A stretch of DNA of 8,163 nt, taken from positions 1 through 8,163 of the forward strand of contig CALMIW010000325.1 in assembly GCA_937864275.1 (NCBI GenBank), in the 5' to 3' direction. The notes beneath the pieces are model-generated. The model saw only the letters and a program-made list of their open reading frames with translations, did no database searches and had not been told where the DNA came from. The DNA comes from an uncultured Dehalococcoidia bacterium (GTDB lineage Bacteria; Chloroflexota; Dehalococcoidia; Tepidiformales; Tepidiformaceae). Every line of letters starts with the position of its first letter. The first letter of the stretch is position 1. Below are positions 1-7,164 of the stretch, in pieces. Both the position numbers and the translations under genes were made by a program.

Positions 1-41
1 CGGCCCCGTTTCTTCGTGTGTTGTGGCCAGGCTGGCCGGAA

Positions 42-1325
42 TCAGCTCTCCGGCGTGAAGCGCTCCGGGAGGTGCTTGATGCCGCCGATGAAGGTGGACC
101 GGAGGCGCTGCACCGGGCCGGCGAGTTCGATATCCGGGAAGCGGCGGAAGAGCTCTTCGTAGAGCACCCGCAGTTCGAGCTTCGCGAAACCTGCCCCGAG
201 GCAGAAGTGCTCGCCGATGCCGAAAGCCAGGTGGTCGTTCGGCGAGCGCGTGATGTTGAATACGTCGCCATCCGGGAACACCGTCTCATCGCGGTTCACG
301 GACGGATACCACATCACCACGCGTTCGCCCTTCTTGATGGGCTGGTGGCCGACCTGCGTGTCTTCGAGCGCGTAGCGGGCCATGTGCATGACGGGCGAGA
401 CCCAGCGCAGGATCTCCTCGATCGCGCCGGGGAGGAGCGACATGTCATTCAGGAGGCGCTGCTTCTCGCCCGGGTGTTCGCAAAGCGCGAGCACGCCGCC
501 CGACATGCCGTTCCGGGTCGTCTCGTTCCCGGCGAGGATGAGCAGGAAGCAGAACCAGAGGATGTCCTCGTCGGTCAGCCGCTCTCCCTCGATTTCGGAA
601 TCGCAGAGGATGCTGATCATGTCGTCGCTGGGGCTGATGCGGCGGGACTGGAGGGCCTGGGCGTAGTACCCGAACATCTCCATCGTACCCATGTTCCCGG
701 TGATCCGGGCGGCGTCGGGCGTGCCGCGCATCTCCTCCGGTACGTCGGTCTGGTACTCGGGATCCCCGGGGCCAAGGACTTTATTGGTCAGACGGAACAT
801 GGTTGTCCAGTCTTCCTCGGGCACGCCCAGCATCTTGCAGATCACGGCCAGGGGGATGTTGCACGCGACGTCGATGACGAAGTCGCTCTCGCCCTTCTTC
901 GCGATGCTGTCCAGCAGGATGTTCGTCGTCTCGCGGATCTTCGGTTCCCACAGCGCCACCGCGCGGGGCGTGAACGCCTTGTTCACCAGCCGCCGCATCT
1001 TCACGTGGCGCGGCGGATCCATGGTGATCAGCATCTTGCCGTTTCCAGTCGCGGCCGCGGTTGCGTCCTCCTCGTTGAGCGCCTCGAAGGCAACGATGCC
1101 GCGCTCGGAGGAGAAGATTTGCGGGTTGCGGGAAACCTGGAGCACGTCCGCGTAGCGGACCATGTTCCACCAGCCCTTGGTGTATTCGGTGGCCGGAGTC
1201 CAGCTGATCGGGTCCTCGCGGCGGAGGAGCTTGAACGCCTCGTGCGAACGGCCCGATTCGAAGAGCAGTTCGTCGGCGAGGTTGATGGTCTCACGGGTGA
1301 GCGGTGCAGAAGCGTCGGTGGTCAC
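42..1325 (-). CDS. Cytochrome P450 monooxygenase (soluble bacterial type), complete, GTG start
   Basis: This is a haem-thiolate monooxygenase that would insert one oxygen atom from O2 into a hydrophobic substrate using electrons from a ferredoxin system. With the GTG at 1325-1323 the protein has 427 residues, normal for soluble bacterial P450s. Visible landmarks are the C-helix DPPRH (103-107), the I-helix oxygen-activation motif AGNETT (265-270), the K-helix ExxR (E304-R307), and the haem loop FGIGEHFCLG (368-377) with ligand Cys375. The C-terminal RLRSxFIxGIKHLPxxFTP pattern resembles the CYP124/CYP125/CYP142 and CYP111-type groups, which act on steroid side chains, methyl-branched lipids or terpenoids; the substrate here is unknown. 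The frame stays open to a GTG at 1412, but the inner GTG has GGAGG six bases upstream and removes a low-complexity N-terminus. No ferredoxin or reductase gene is adjacent. It is a paralogue of the P450 at the right edge. Confidence 0.95.
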   Translation of the reverse strand: MTTDASAPLTRETINLADELLFESGRSHEAFKLLRREDPISWTPATEYTKGWWNMVRYADVLQVSRNPQIFSSERGIVAFEALNEEDATAAATGNGKMLITMDPPRHVKMRRLVNKAFTPRAVALWEPKIRETTNILLDSIAKKGESDFVIDVACNIPLAVICKMLGVPEEDWTTMFRLTNKVLGPGDPEYQTDVPEEMRGTPDAARITGNMGTMEMFGYYAQALQSRRISPSDDMISILCDSEIEGERLTDEDILWFCFLLILAGNETTRNGMSGGVLALCEHPGEKQRLLNDMSLLPGAIEEILRWVSPVMHMARYALEDTQVGHQPIKKGERVVMWYPSVNRDETVFPDGDVFNITRSPNDHLAFGIGEHFCLGAGFAKLELRVLYEELFRRFPDIELAGPVQRLRSTFIGGIKHLPERFTPES

Positions 1326-1331
1326 AGCCGG

Positions 1332-1336
1332 CCTCC
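1332..1336 (-). promoter_or_regulatory. Ribosome binding site that sets the P450 start
   Basis: On the minus strand GGAGG lies six bases before the GTG at 1325-1323. This is the ideal anti-Shine-Dalgarno match and spacing, and it is why the 427-residue form is preferred over the 456-residue form starting at 1412. Confidence 0.8.
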
Positions 1337-1357
1337 AGGGACTCGGGAAGATGGGGT

Positions 1358-1388
1358 GTTTACCGCTCGGTCGATAGATTACGGTAAC
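1358..1388. promoter_or_regulatory. Nested inverted repeats, possible repressor operator of the P450
   Basis: On the plus strand TTACCG (1360-1365) is repeated inverted as CGGTAA (1382-1387), with 16 bases between. Inside it ACCG-CT-CGGT (1362-1371) is a shorter palindrome. The block sits about 35-60 bases upstream of the P450 start codon in the divergent intergenic region. A loose -10-like TAATCT on the minus strand (1381-1376) lies between the arms, but no convincing -35 accompanies it. Short palindromes of this kind are common operators of TetR-family regulators, which often control P450 genes. No regulator gene is present, so the role is inferred from position and symmetry only. Confidence 0.35.
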
Positions 1389-1542
1389 TCCTCGTATCAG
1401 CGCCACCCCCACATTGAACGATGGTTCACCTTTCTTCGAGCCCGGAATCCGTAAAGCAACGCCACGTATTTACCTTCGCTTGGGGCCGAATTCGTCACGT
1501 TTGTCTGGTTCATTCCTCCCCACCCCCGAAAGAGGCCCCCCT

Positions 1543-2559
1543 TTGGACCAGAACCAGACTCCCGCCGGACACGAAGTCAGCGCCGCGCGCACCACCCTCG
1601 AGGCGGTCATGTTCGAGATCAAGCGCGTCATCGTCGGCCAGGAGGCGATGCTCGAACGGGTCTTCGTCGCCCTGCTCTCCAGCGGCCATCTGCTCATCGA
1701 AGGCGTCCCCGGCCTCGCCAAGACGCTCACCGTGAAGACGATCGCCGATGTCCTGGGCGGCAGCTTCCAGCGCATCCAGTTCACCCCGGACCTCGTCCCC
1801 GCCGACCTGGTGGGCACGCGCATCTATCGCCCCGACCACGGCACCTTCGATACCGAGCAAGGGCCGGTCTTCTGCAACCTCCTCCTCGCCGACGAAATCA
1901 ACCGCGCCCCGGCGAAAGTCCAGTCCGCCCTGCTCGAGGTCATGCAGGAGCGCCAGGTGACCATCGGCCTGCAGACCTTCCCGGTGCCGCGGCCGTTCCT
2001 CGTGATGGCCACCCAGAACCCGATCGAATCCGAGGGCACCTATCCCCTTCCGGAGGCGCAGGTCGACCGCTTCATGATGAAGGTGCTGGTCGATTACCCG
2101 ATCCCGGCGGAGGAGATGGTCGTCGTCCAGCGCTCGCTCACGCGCCCGGCCGAGGTGAACCAGATCCTTCCGATCGACGAGTTGCAGCGCTTCCAACTGC
2201 TGGCCAGCGACCTCTACGTCGACCGTGCGGTGGCCGAGTACGCCATCGCCCTCGCGAACTCCACCCGCTATCCGGCGAAGTACGGCATCGCCCAGCACGC
2301 GCCGCACATCGCCTTCGGCTCGAGCCCTCGCGGCAGCATCAACCTCGTCCACGCCGGGCGCGCGCTCGCGCTTCTCCGCGGCCGCCGCTACGTGCTCCCC
2401 ACCGACATCGCAGACCTCGCGAAAGACGTGCTTCGGCACCGCCTCGTGCTCACCTACCAGGCGCTCGCCGATGGCGTCACGCCGGACACGATCCTGGATG
2501 CCGCGCTCCGTGCGGTTCCCCAGCCGCGGATCGAACTCGCCCAGGAGATGAGCGCGTGA
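1543..2559 (+). CDS. MoxR-family AAA+ ATPase (AAA_3)
   Basis: This is a cytoplasmic AAA+ ATPase of the MoxR family, whose members act as chaperones that mature or activate partners and are usually encoded next to DUF58 and VWA proteins, as here. From the TTG at 1543 it has 338 residues. Walker A is GVPGLAKT (54-61), Walker B is LLLADE (113-118), sensor 1 is ATQNP (156-160), the arginine finger is in EAQVDRF (R176), and a sensor-2-like arginine is in SSPRG (R263). The C-terminal part matches the lid domain. The TTG has an AGAGG ribosome binding site seven bases upstream and leaves about 31 residues before the conserved VGQE, typical of the family. The ATG at 1609 would cut the first helix short, and the TTG at 1414 would add 43 unlikely residues. 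It heads a translationally coupled operon. Confidence 0.93.
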   Translation: MDQNQTPAGHEVSAARTTLEAVMFEIKRVIVGQEAMLERVFVALLSSGHLLIEGVPGLAKTLTVKTIADVLGGSFQRIQFTPDLVPADLVGTRIYRPDHGTFDTEQGPVFCNLLLADEINRAPAKVQSALLEVMQERQVTIGLQTFPVPRPFLVMATQNPIESEGTYPLPEAQVDRFMMKVLVDYPIPAEEMVVVQRSLTRPAEVNQILPIDELQRFQLLASDLYVDRAVAEYAIALANSTRYPAKYGIAQHAPHIAFGSSPRGSINLVHAGRALALLRGRRYVLPTDIADLAKDVLRHRLVLTYQALADGVTPDTILDAALRAVPQPRIELAQEMSA

Positions 2560-3485
2560 GCACAGCGACACTCCGCCTCGTGCGGTCGCCGGATAAGCCA
2601 GGGCCGGGACCGATGCCCGATGCCATCCTCCGCGCGCTCGACATCACCATCGGGCGCCGCATGAACGGCATGCTCTCCGGCGACTACCGCTCGAAGGCGC
2701 TCGGCCTCGGCACCGAACTCGCCCAGGTGCGCGAGTACCAGCCCGGCGACGATGTCCGCCAGATCGACTGGAACGTCACGGCGCGCACCACGATTCCCCA
2801 CGTCCGCGTCCAGGTCGCCGACCGCGTGCTCACCACGTGGCTGATGCTCGACACATCCCCTTCGATGGGCTTTGGTACCGCCGACCGGCGCAAGTACGAC
2901 GTCGCCGAAGGCGTCGCCATCGCCATCGGACAGATCGCCACGCGCCACGGCAACTCGCTCGGGCTCCTCAGCTTCGGCGATGAGCACGGCCGGATGATCC
3001 CGCCGGGCCAGGGCCGCAAGGGCATGCTCGGGCTCCTTACCATGCTCCGCAACGAACCCTCCGCCGAGGGTGGCGGCGCCACGTCGCTCGGGGCGGCGAT
3101 CGAATCCCTCAACCGCATGGCCCGCCGGTCCCGGCTCGTCGTCGTCGTTTCCGACTTTCGCGGCCCCCGCGACTGGCCGAACGCGATGGTGGAGCTTGCC
3201 GGGCGCCACTCCGTTATCGCTGTCGAAATCCAGGACCCGCGCGAACAGGAACGCCCGGACGTCGGCGAGCTCTGGCTGGCCGGCCCGGAGACGGGCCGTC
3301 AGCTTCGCGTCGACACCCGCTCGAAGCAGCTGCGCGAACGCTTCGCCGCCGCTGCCGCGCAGGACCGGGCCGAGGTCGCCGGTTTGCTCGCTCGCGCGGG
3401 GGTGCAGCATGCCGTCCTCTCCACCCGCGGCGACTGGCTCCGGTCGCTTGCCGGCTTCCTGAACGCGAAAGGAGCCGCGCGATGA
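2556..3485 (+). CDS. DUF58 domain protein with VWA-like fold
   Basis: This 309-residue soluble protein has the DUF58 signature YQPGDDVRQIDW, followed by TAR (61-77). A VWA-like region follows with an intact MIDAS-type set: DTSPS (99-103), Thr176 in GGATSL, and Asp200 in VVVVSDF. Such a site would bind a divalent metal and a partner's acidic residue. No membrane segment or signal peptide is visible, so it is probably cytoplasmic or loosely membrane-bound through its neighbour. DUF58 proteins are thought to be clients or partners of MoxR ATPases; the exact biochemical role is not settled. The GTG start overlaps the MoxR stop by four bases, and AGGAG lies eight bases upstream (2543-2547), which shows translational coupling. 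The C-terminal 50 residues are alanine- and arginine-rich and helical. Confidence 0.92.
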   Translation: MSTATLRLVRSPDKPGPGPMPDAILRALDITIGRRMNGMLSGDYRSKALGLGTELAQVREYQPGDDVRQIDWNVTARTTIPHVRVQVADRVLTTWLMLDTSPSMGFGTADRRKYDVAEGVAIAIGQIATRHGNSLGLLSFGDEHGRMIPPGQGRKGMLGLLTMLRNEPSAEGGGATSLGAAIESLNRMARRSRLVVVVSDFRGPRDWPNAMVELAGRHSVIAVEIQDPREQERPDVGELWLAGPETGRQLRVDTRSKQLRERFAAAAAQDRAEVAGLLARAGVQHAVLSTRGDWLRSLAGFLNAKGAAR

Positions 3486-4486
3486 GCTTCGCCTGGCCGC
3501 TCGCCCTGCTTTCGCTGTGGCTCGTACCGATCGCGGTCGCGCTCTACGTGCTCGCCCAGTACCGGCGCCCGAAATACGCCGCCCGTTTCACCAACCTGGA
3601 CCTCCTCGCCAATGTCGTCGACAAGACGCCGGGGTGGCGAAGGCACATCCCCGCCGTCCTCGGCCTGCTCGCGCTGGCGACGCTGCTCACCTCACTCGCC
3701 CGTCCGGAACTCGAGCACCAGGTGCCGAAGGAAGAGGCGACGGTCGTCCTCGTCACCGATGTCTCCGGCTCGATGACCGCGACGGACATCCAGCCGACAC
3801 GCATGGCCGCCGCGCAGGAGGCCGCTCACACATTGGTGAGGGAGCTCCCCGAAGGCTTCCGGATCTCGCTCGTCAGCTTCTCCGCCGGGGTCCGCACGGT
3901 GGTCGCCCCCACGACCGAAAAGCCGCTCGTCGATGCCGCGATCGATGCGCTTCAGCCGCTCGGTGGAACGGCCATGGGCGACGGCATCGTCGAAGGCATC
4001 ACCGCCTCCCAACTCAACGCCGAGGCGGTGGCCGCCACACCGGCCGCGAACAGCGGTGCGGATGGGGAGGAGTCCGAGGACTCGCCCGTCATCATGGTCC
4101 TGCTCTCCGATGGGGCGAACACGCTCGGCCAGACGGACCCGCTCGACGCCGCCCAGCAGGCCCAGGAGTTGGGCATCCCCATCTTCGCCATCGCCCTCGG
4201 CACGCAGGACGGCGTCGCCGTCATCACCGACAACCAGGGCCGTCAGCGGGCCATCAACGTCCCCCCGGACGAGGAGACGCTGATGGAGATCGCAGAGATG
4301 ACCGACGGCAAGTTCTTCTCCGCCCCCTCGGCCGATGACCTCGAATCCATCTACGAGGACCTCGGTTCGAAGATCGGCTACAACATCGAGACGACGGAGA
4401 TCACGGTCGGCTTCGCGGCCGCTGCCGCCATTCTCGTGCTCGCCGCGGGCGGCCTGAGCCTGCTCTGGTTCAACCGCTTCCCCTAG
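3482..4486 (+). CDS. Membrane-anchored VWA domain protein (BatA-like)
   Basis: This 334-residue protein has the BatA/BatB-like plan. Two N-terminal membrane segments (about 5-25 and 56-73) come first, then a VWA domain, then a C-terminal membrane helix (about 308-330) ending in NRFP. The MIDAS is complete: DVSGS (93-97), Thr163 in GGTAMGDG, and Asp210 in LLSDGAN, so divalent metal and ligand binding are expected. A low-complexity acidic stretch (about 184-201) interrupts the VWA fold just before the strand carrying Asp210. The ATG overlaps the DUF58 stop by four bases (ATGA), with AAAGGAG seven bases upstream. By family knowledge it would form a membrane complex with the MoxR and DUF58 proteins. 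A second VWA protein, a TPR protein and a BatD-like protein, which follow in full Bat operons, are missing here. Confidence 0.93.
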   Translation: MSFAWPLALLSLWLVPIAVALYVLAQYRRPKYAARFTNLDLLANVVDKTPGWRRHIPAVLGLLALATLLTSLARPELEHQVPKEEATVVLVTDVSGSMTATDIQPTRMAAAQEAAHTLVRELPEGFRISLVSFSAGVRTVVAPTTEKPLVDAAIDALQPLGGTAMGDGIVEGITASQLNAEAVAATPAANSGADGEESEDSPVIMVLLSDGANTLGQTDPLDAAQQAQELGIPIFAIALGTQDGVAVITDNQGRQRAINVPPDEETLMEIAEMTDGKFFSAPSADDLESIYEDLGSKIGYNIETTEITVGFAAAAAILVLAAGGLSLLWFNRFP

Positions 4487-4531
4487 CAGGCCCGGCTCCA
4501 GCCGCGCCGACGCCCTCCGCGCTCACGCCGT

Positions 4532-4561
4532 AGACTCCGCCGAAATCAAACGGCGGAGTCT
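4532..4561. terminator. Perfect 11-bp hairpin between operon and amidohydrolase
   Basis: AGACTCCGCCG (4532-4542) and CGGCGGAGTCT (4551-4561) are exact inverted repeats around an eight-base A-rich loop. It lies 45 bases after the VWA stop codon and is followed by a mixed T-rich run (GTCTTTG). It may be the intrinsic terminator of the MoxR-DUF58-VWA operon. The right arm also contains the GGAG that best fits the ribosome binding site of the following gene, so the hairpin could instead, or also, limit translation of that gene. The U tract is weak for a classic terminator, so the function is uncertain. Confidence 0.6.
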
Positions 4562-4565
4562 GTCT

Positions 4566-5954
4566 TTGTCCGAATCCATGCTCATCCAGAACGCGACCGT
4601 CTTCGACGGGACCGGGGCGCCTGCCCGCCCGGCGACGAACATCCTCATCCGGGACGGCCGCATCGCGGCCGTGGCTCCCGCGGCCCAGCTGCCCGCGCCG
4701 GATGGCGCCGACATCATCGACGGGACCGGCAAGTTCGTCATTCCCGGCCTGATCGACATGCACGTCCATGTCGAACTCAGCGGCGGCGAAGAAGGGCTCC
4801 CCATCTGGCTCGGCGCGGGCGTCACCACCATCCGTGACGTCGGCGGCTCGCCGGAGGGCATGCTGCCGCTCCGCGACGCTATCGCCGCCGGGAACAAGGT
4901 CGGCCCGCGCATCTACTCCTACGGGCCGCTGCTCGATGGTGTGCCGTCCATCTTCGGCAACCGTCCGCTTGCCGGCGGCGGCCCCGCCGACCTCACCTGG
5001 ATCATCGAGGATGCCGCGAGGGCGCAGGCCGCGGTGGACGACCTGGTCGCCCGCGGCGTCGATGGCTTCAAGCTTTACGCCGGCCTCCGGCCAGACCTGG
5101 TGAAGGCGTTCATCGATCGGATTGGCGGTCGCGTCCCGGTGACCGGGCACCTGAGCCGCACGTGGGCCTCGGAAGCGATCGAACTCGGCATCAACTGCCT
5201 CGAACATGTCCACGCAACGATCTACCAGGATGTCGTCCCCCCGGAGTACCGGCACCCCCGCGAGGAAGGCAACGGATTCATCCCGAACTACTGGACCTGG
5301 CTGAACACCGGCTGGGCGAACGCCGACCTCGGCGCCGACTACGTCCGGCGGTTCATCGACCTCCTGGTGAGCAAGGAGGTCGCCCTCAGCCCGACGACGG
5401 TGCTGGTGACGGGCGGCATGTCCACCCGCGACGCCCTCGAAGAGCCCGGCATCAAGTACACGCCGAAAGCGATGGCCGCGCGCCGCACCCAGCAGGCCCA
5501 GGCGATGCAGAAGATGCGCGAAGATGCCGAGAAGGCCGGCCGCCCGTTGCCCCCCATCGTCCCGCCGGACTACAGCGAAGGCCGCCGGGCGCTCGACAAC
5601 CAGCTTGCCTTTCTTCGCATGGCCCTCGATGCGGGTGGGCGCGTGGTGCCGAGCACCGACTGCGGCGCGGCGCCGAACCAGGTGCCAGGATTCTCGCTTC
5701 ACCGGGAACTCGGGCTGTTCGTCGAAGCGGGAATCCCCAACGGCCGGGCGATTGAGCTTGCCACCCGCGTCGCCGCCGAGGTGCTCCGCAAGCAGGACGA
5801 GATCGGCACCGTCACAACCGGCAGGCGCGCCGACTTGCTTGTCCTCGCCGCCGACCCCCTGGTCGACATCGCGAACACGCGAACCATCGAGACCGTCGTC
5901 AAAGACGGGGTCGGCTACGCGCCCCAGCCGCTGTTGGATACGGCCGTCGCGTAG
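4566..5954 (+). CDS. Metal-dependent amidohydrolase (imidazolonepropionase-like)
   Basis: This cytoplasmic hydrolase of the amidohydrolase superfamily resembles the imidazolonepropionase/prolidase-like group (COG1228 type), which hydrolyses amide or related bonds in cyclic or peptide-like substrates. It has 462 residues. An N-terminal beta-sandwich strand set (about 5-60) leads to GLIDMHVH with metal ligands His66 and His68. Lys169 in GFKLYA is the likely carboxylated bridging lysine, His195 (TGHLS) and His214 (EHVH) are further ligands, and Asp365 (STDCG) is the catalytic aspartate. The C-terminal TGRRADLLVL stretch returns to the beta-sandwich and is typical. A long helical insert (about 290-345) carries charged, glutamine-rich sequence. 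No signal peptide is seen. The TTG at 4566 is chosen because GGAG lies seven bases upstream; the ATG at 4578 lacks a good site. The substrate cannot be told from sequence. Confidence 0.92.
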   Translation: MSESMLIQNATVFDGTGAPARPATNILIRDGRIAAVAPAAQLPAPDGADIIDGTGKFVIPGLIDMHVHVELSGGEEGLPIWLGAGVTTIRDVGGSPEGMLPLRDAIAAGNKVGPRIYSYGPLLDGVPSIFGNRPLAGGGPADLTWIIEDAARAQAAVDDLVARGVDGFKLYAGLRPDLVKAFIDRIGGRVPVTGHLSRTWASEAIELGINCLEHVHATIYQDVVPPEYRHPREEGNGFIPNYWTWLNTGWANADLGADYVRRFIDLLVSKEVALSPTTVLVTGGMSTRDALEEPGIKYTPKAMAARRTQQAQAMQKMREDAEKAGRPLPPIVPPDYSEGRRALDNQLAFLRMALDAGGRVVPSTDCGAAPNQVPGFSLHRELGLFVEAGIPNGRAIELATRVAAEVLRKQDEIGTVTTGRRADLLVLAADPLVDIANTRTIETVVKDGVGYAPQPLLDTAVA

Positions 5955-6012
5955 ACGGCGGGCGGCGTGGGGTGCGGGCGGCCTCGGCTCCTGCTCCATC
6001 GCGACACGAAGA

Positions 6013-6040
6013 AGCCCCCTCCGCGTCAACGGAGAGGGCT
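6013..6040 (-). terminator. Intrinsic terminator of the surface protein gene (reads leftward)
   Basis: AGCCCTCTCC (minus strand) pairs with GGAGGGGGCT across an eight-base loop, followed by TTCTTCGT. The one imperfect position is a U-G wobble in the leftward transcript but a C-A mismatch in the rightward one, which points to leftward use. It lies 25 bases beyond the surface-protein stop codon, between two convergent genes, and may also weakly stop the amidohydrolase transcript. Confidence 0.65.
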
Positions 6041-6065
6041 CCTTCAGTCCTGCGAGGGCTGGAAG

Positions 6066-7091
6066 CTACCGGCGGCGCCGGGTCGCGAAGGCCCCTCCCA
6101 CCAGGCCAAGGAAGATGGTGCTCGCACCTGCGAGGAGGAGCAGGTCGGTTTGCGTCTCGCCCGAGGGCGCGCCCGTCCCGGTCGCAGGCGGCAGGGGTGC
6201 ATCGTCATTGGCCGAAGTCTGCGGCTGGACAGTGCCGGGTTCCTGGCTGGGCGTCTCCGGCTCGTTGGTCTGGGTGTTCGTCGAGGGCGTGCTCCCCGGA
6301 GTGGCGCCGCCGCCGCTGCCGGGCTCGTCGGCGGGCTTGCTCGTCGGGGTGGCCGTCGGCCAGTACTCGATAGGCGTATCGATGCCGCCCGGGTTCGGGA
6401 TGTTCGGCGTCGGGATGCTCGGCGTCGGGTCGGCCGCGGGCGTCGACGAGGCGACCGGGGTGACGGACGGCTTGGGGGTGCTCGTCGGGACGGGCGTGTT
6501 CGAAGGCGTCGGCGTGGCCACGTCGGCTTCCCCGAAGTACACGTTGTCGAAGAGGACGACGTGGGAGCCAGGGATGCTGGTGTTGGAGGGGTTCGGGTGC
6601 TTCACGGCGGTCGCCCGGACGCGGACGGACTTCGCGCCGGCCGGCGCCGTCTCGTTGAAGCCGAGCGCAATCCACTGGCCGCGCTGATTCGGGGCGAAGC
6701 CGCCGTACTCCAGGCCGCCACCGGTGACGAGGTTGCCGCCGCTGCAGTCCGTGGAGGCGTAGTAGTGGAGCCCGATGGCCGCGCCGGTGTTGGCCGGCGA
6801 AGCCGGGTCGACGAACGCCTGGGTGTTCACCGTGTACTGCGTGCCGGGCTGGATGCCGCCAACGCAGTACCAGCCGCTGTAGTACGAGTTGCCGGTGCCC
6901 TGGTAATTGTTCGTTACGGCCATGGCTCCGTTCTGGGGCTGCGGGTTGCCGCCGAAGTTGTCCCAGCCGGCGACACCGGCCGAGAAGTCGCCGTTGGCAA
7001 CCATGTTCGGCCCGGCGGCGGAAGACAGGAGAACGCTCGCGGCCGGGATGGCGGCCGCGGCGGCGAGGATGAGGATCTTGAAGCGGTTCAT
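6066..7091 (-). CDS. Secreted cell-surface protein: CBM4/9-like domain, TP-rich linker, LPPATG-type C-terminal anchor
   Basis: This 341-residue exported protein begins with a signal peptide (positive MNRFK, hydrophobic 6-23, likely cleavage after SSAAG near 27). Residues about 28-190 look like a CBM4/9-type jelly-roll module: they open with a VANGDFSAGVAGW motif, have many aromatic residues, and close with FDNVYFG. Two cysteines, 76 and 116, could form a disulfide. A Thr/Pro/Ser-rich linker follows (about 191-298). The C-terminus has LPPATG (300-305), a hydrophobic segment (about 316-335) and RRRR, the order of a sortase sorting signal or, alternatively, a plain C-terminal membrane anchor. 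Carbohydrate binding is inferred from domain resemblance only; no catalytic domain is present. The ATG has GGAG ten bases upstream. A CRP-like site lies 74 bases before the start codon, and a terminator follows the gene. Confidence 0.85.
   Translation of the reverse strand: MNRFKILILAAAAAIPAASVLLSSAAGPNMVANGDFSAGVAGWDNFGGNPQPQNGAMAVTNNYQGTGNSYYSGWYCVGGIQPGTQYTVNTQAFVDPASPANTGAAIGLHYYASTDCSGGNLVTGGGLEYGGFAPNQRGQWIALGFNETAPAGAKSVRVRATAVKHPNPSNTSIPGSHVVLFDNVYFGEADVATPTPSNTPVPTSTPKPSVTPVASSTPAADPTPSIPTPNIPNPGGIDTPIEYWPTATPTSKPADEPGSGGGATPGSTPSTNTQTNEPETPSQEPGTVQPQTSANDDAPLPPATGTGAPSGETQTDLLLLAGASTIFLGLVGGAFATRRRR
6397..6426. repeat. Two tandem 15-bp units in the linker of the surface protein
   Basis: The units GGGATGTTCGGCGTC and GGGATGCTCGGCGTC follow each other directly and differ at one base. 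On the coding strand they encode the linker pieces containing PTPSIP and PTPNIP. They suggest slippage or duplication growth of the Thr/Pro linker. Confidence 0.6.
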
Positions 7092-7164
7092 TGGCGTTGT
7101 GCTCCACCTGACGTTTTGGTACTCCCTTGAGACAGGCGGACGGACGAAGCCTTACAAACGGCTC

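Larger units (their letters stand above)
1326..1542. other. Divergent intergenic region between P450 and the MoxR operon
   Basis: These 217 bases are the only place where promoters for both the leftward P450 and the rightward MoxR operon can lie, if the two chosen starts are right. The stretch from about 1355 to 1515 looks less G+C-rich than the flanking genes, as promoter DNA often does. Apart from the inverted repeats at 1358-1388 I see no clear -35/-10 pair for the rightward operon. Both flanking frames run open into this region from weak start codons (TTG 1414 on plus, GTG 1412 on minus), but neither extension looks like conserved protein. Confidence 0.5.

Noticed and set aside
25..37. 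Palindrome GGCCAG-G-CTGGCC just past the left-hand P450 stop codon.
   Set aside because: It is too short for a stable terminator with a one-base centre and lacks a T run; such GC palindromes are common in this base composition.
1326..1412. N-terminal extension of the left-hand P450 to a GTG at 1412.
   Set aside because: No ribosome binding site fits that start, the added residues do not look like a P450 N-terminus, and the inner GTG has a near-perfect GGAGG at six bases.
18..1454. A 478-codon open frame on the plus strand opposite the left-hand P450.
   Set aside because: It is an antisense shadow: the opposite strand carries every P450 motif, and this translation is an Arg/His/Val-rich sequence with no recognisable domain, as expected from G+C-rich codon bias.
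5943..5959. Six-bp inverted repeat GCCGTC/GACGGC spanning the amidohydrolase stop codon.
   Set aside because: The stem is short, overlaps coding sequence and has no T run, so it is not supported as a terminator.
4470..6029. A 519-codon minus-strand frame across the amidohydrolase.
   Set aside because: The amidohydrolase on the plus strand has all metal ligands in order; the antisense translation has no family resemblance.
5967..7130. Long plus-strand frames opposite the surface protein.
   Set aside because: The minus strand shows a signal peptide, domain, linker, anchor, ribosome binding site and terminator. The plus frames give Arg/Gly-rich low-complexity translations.
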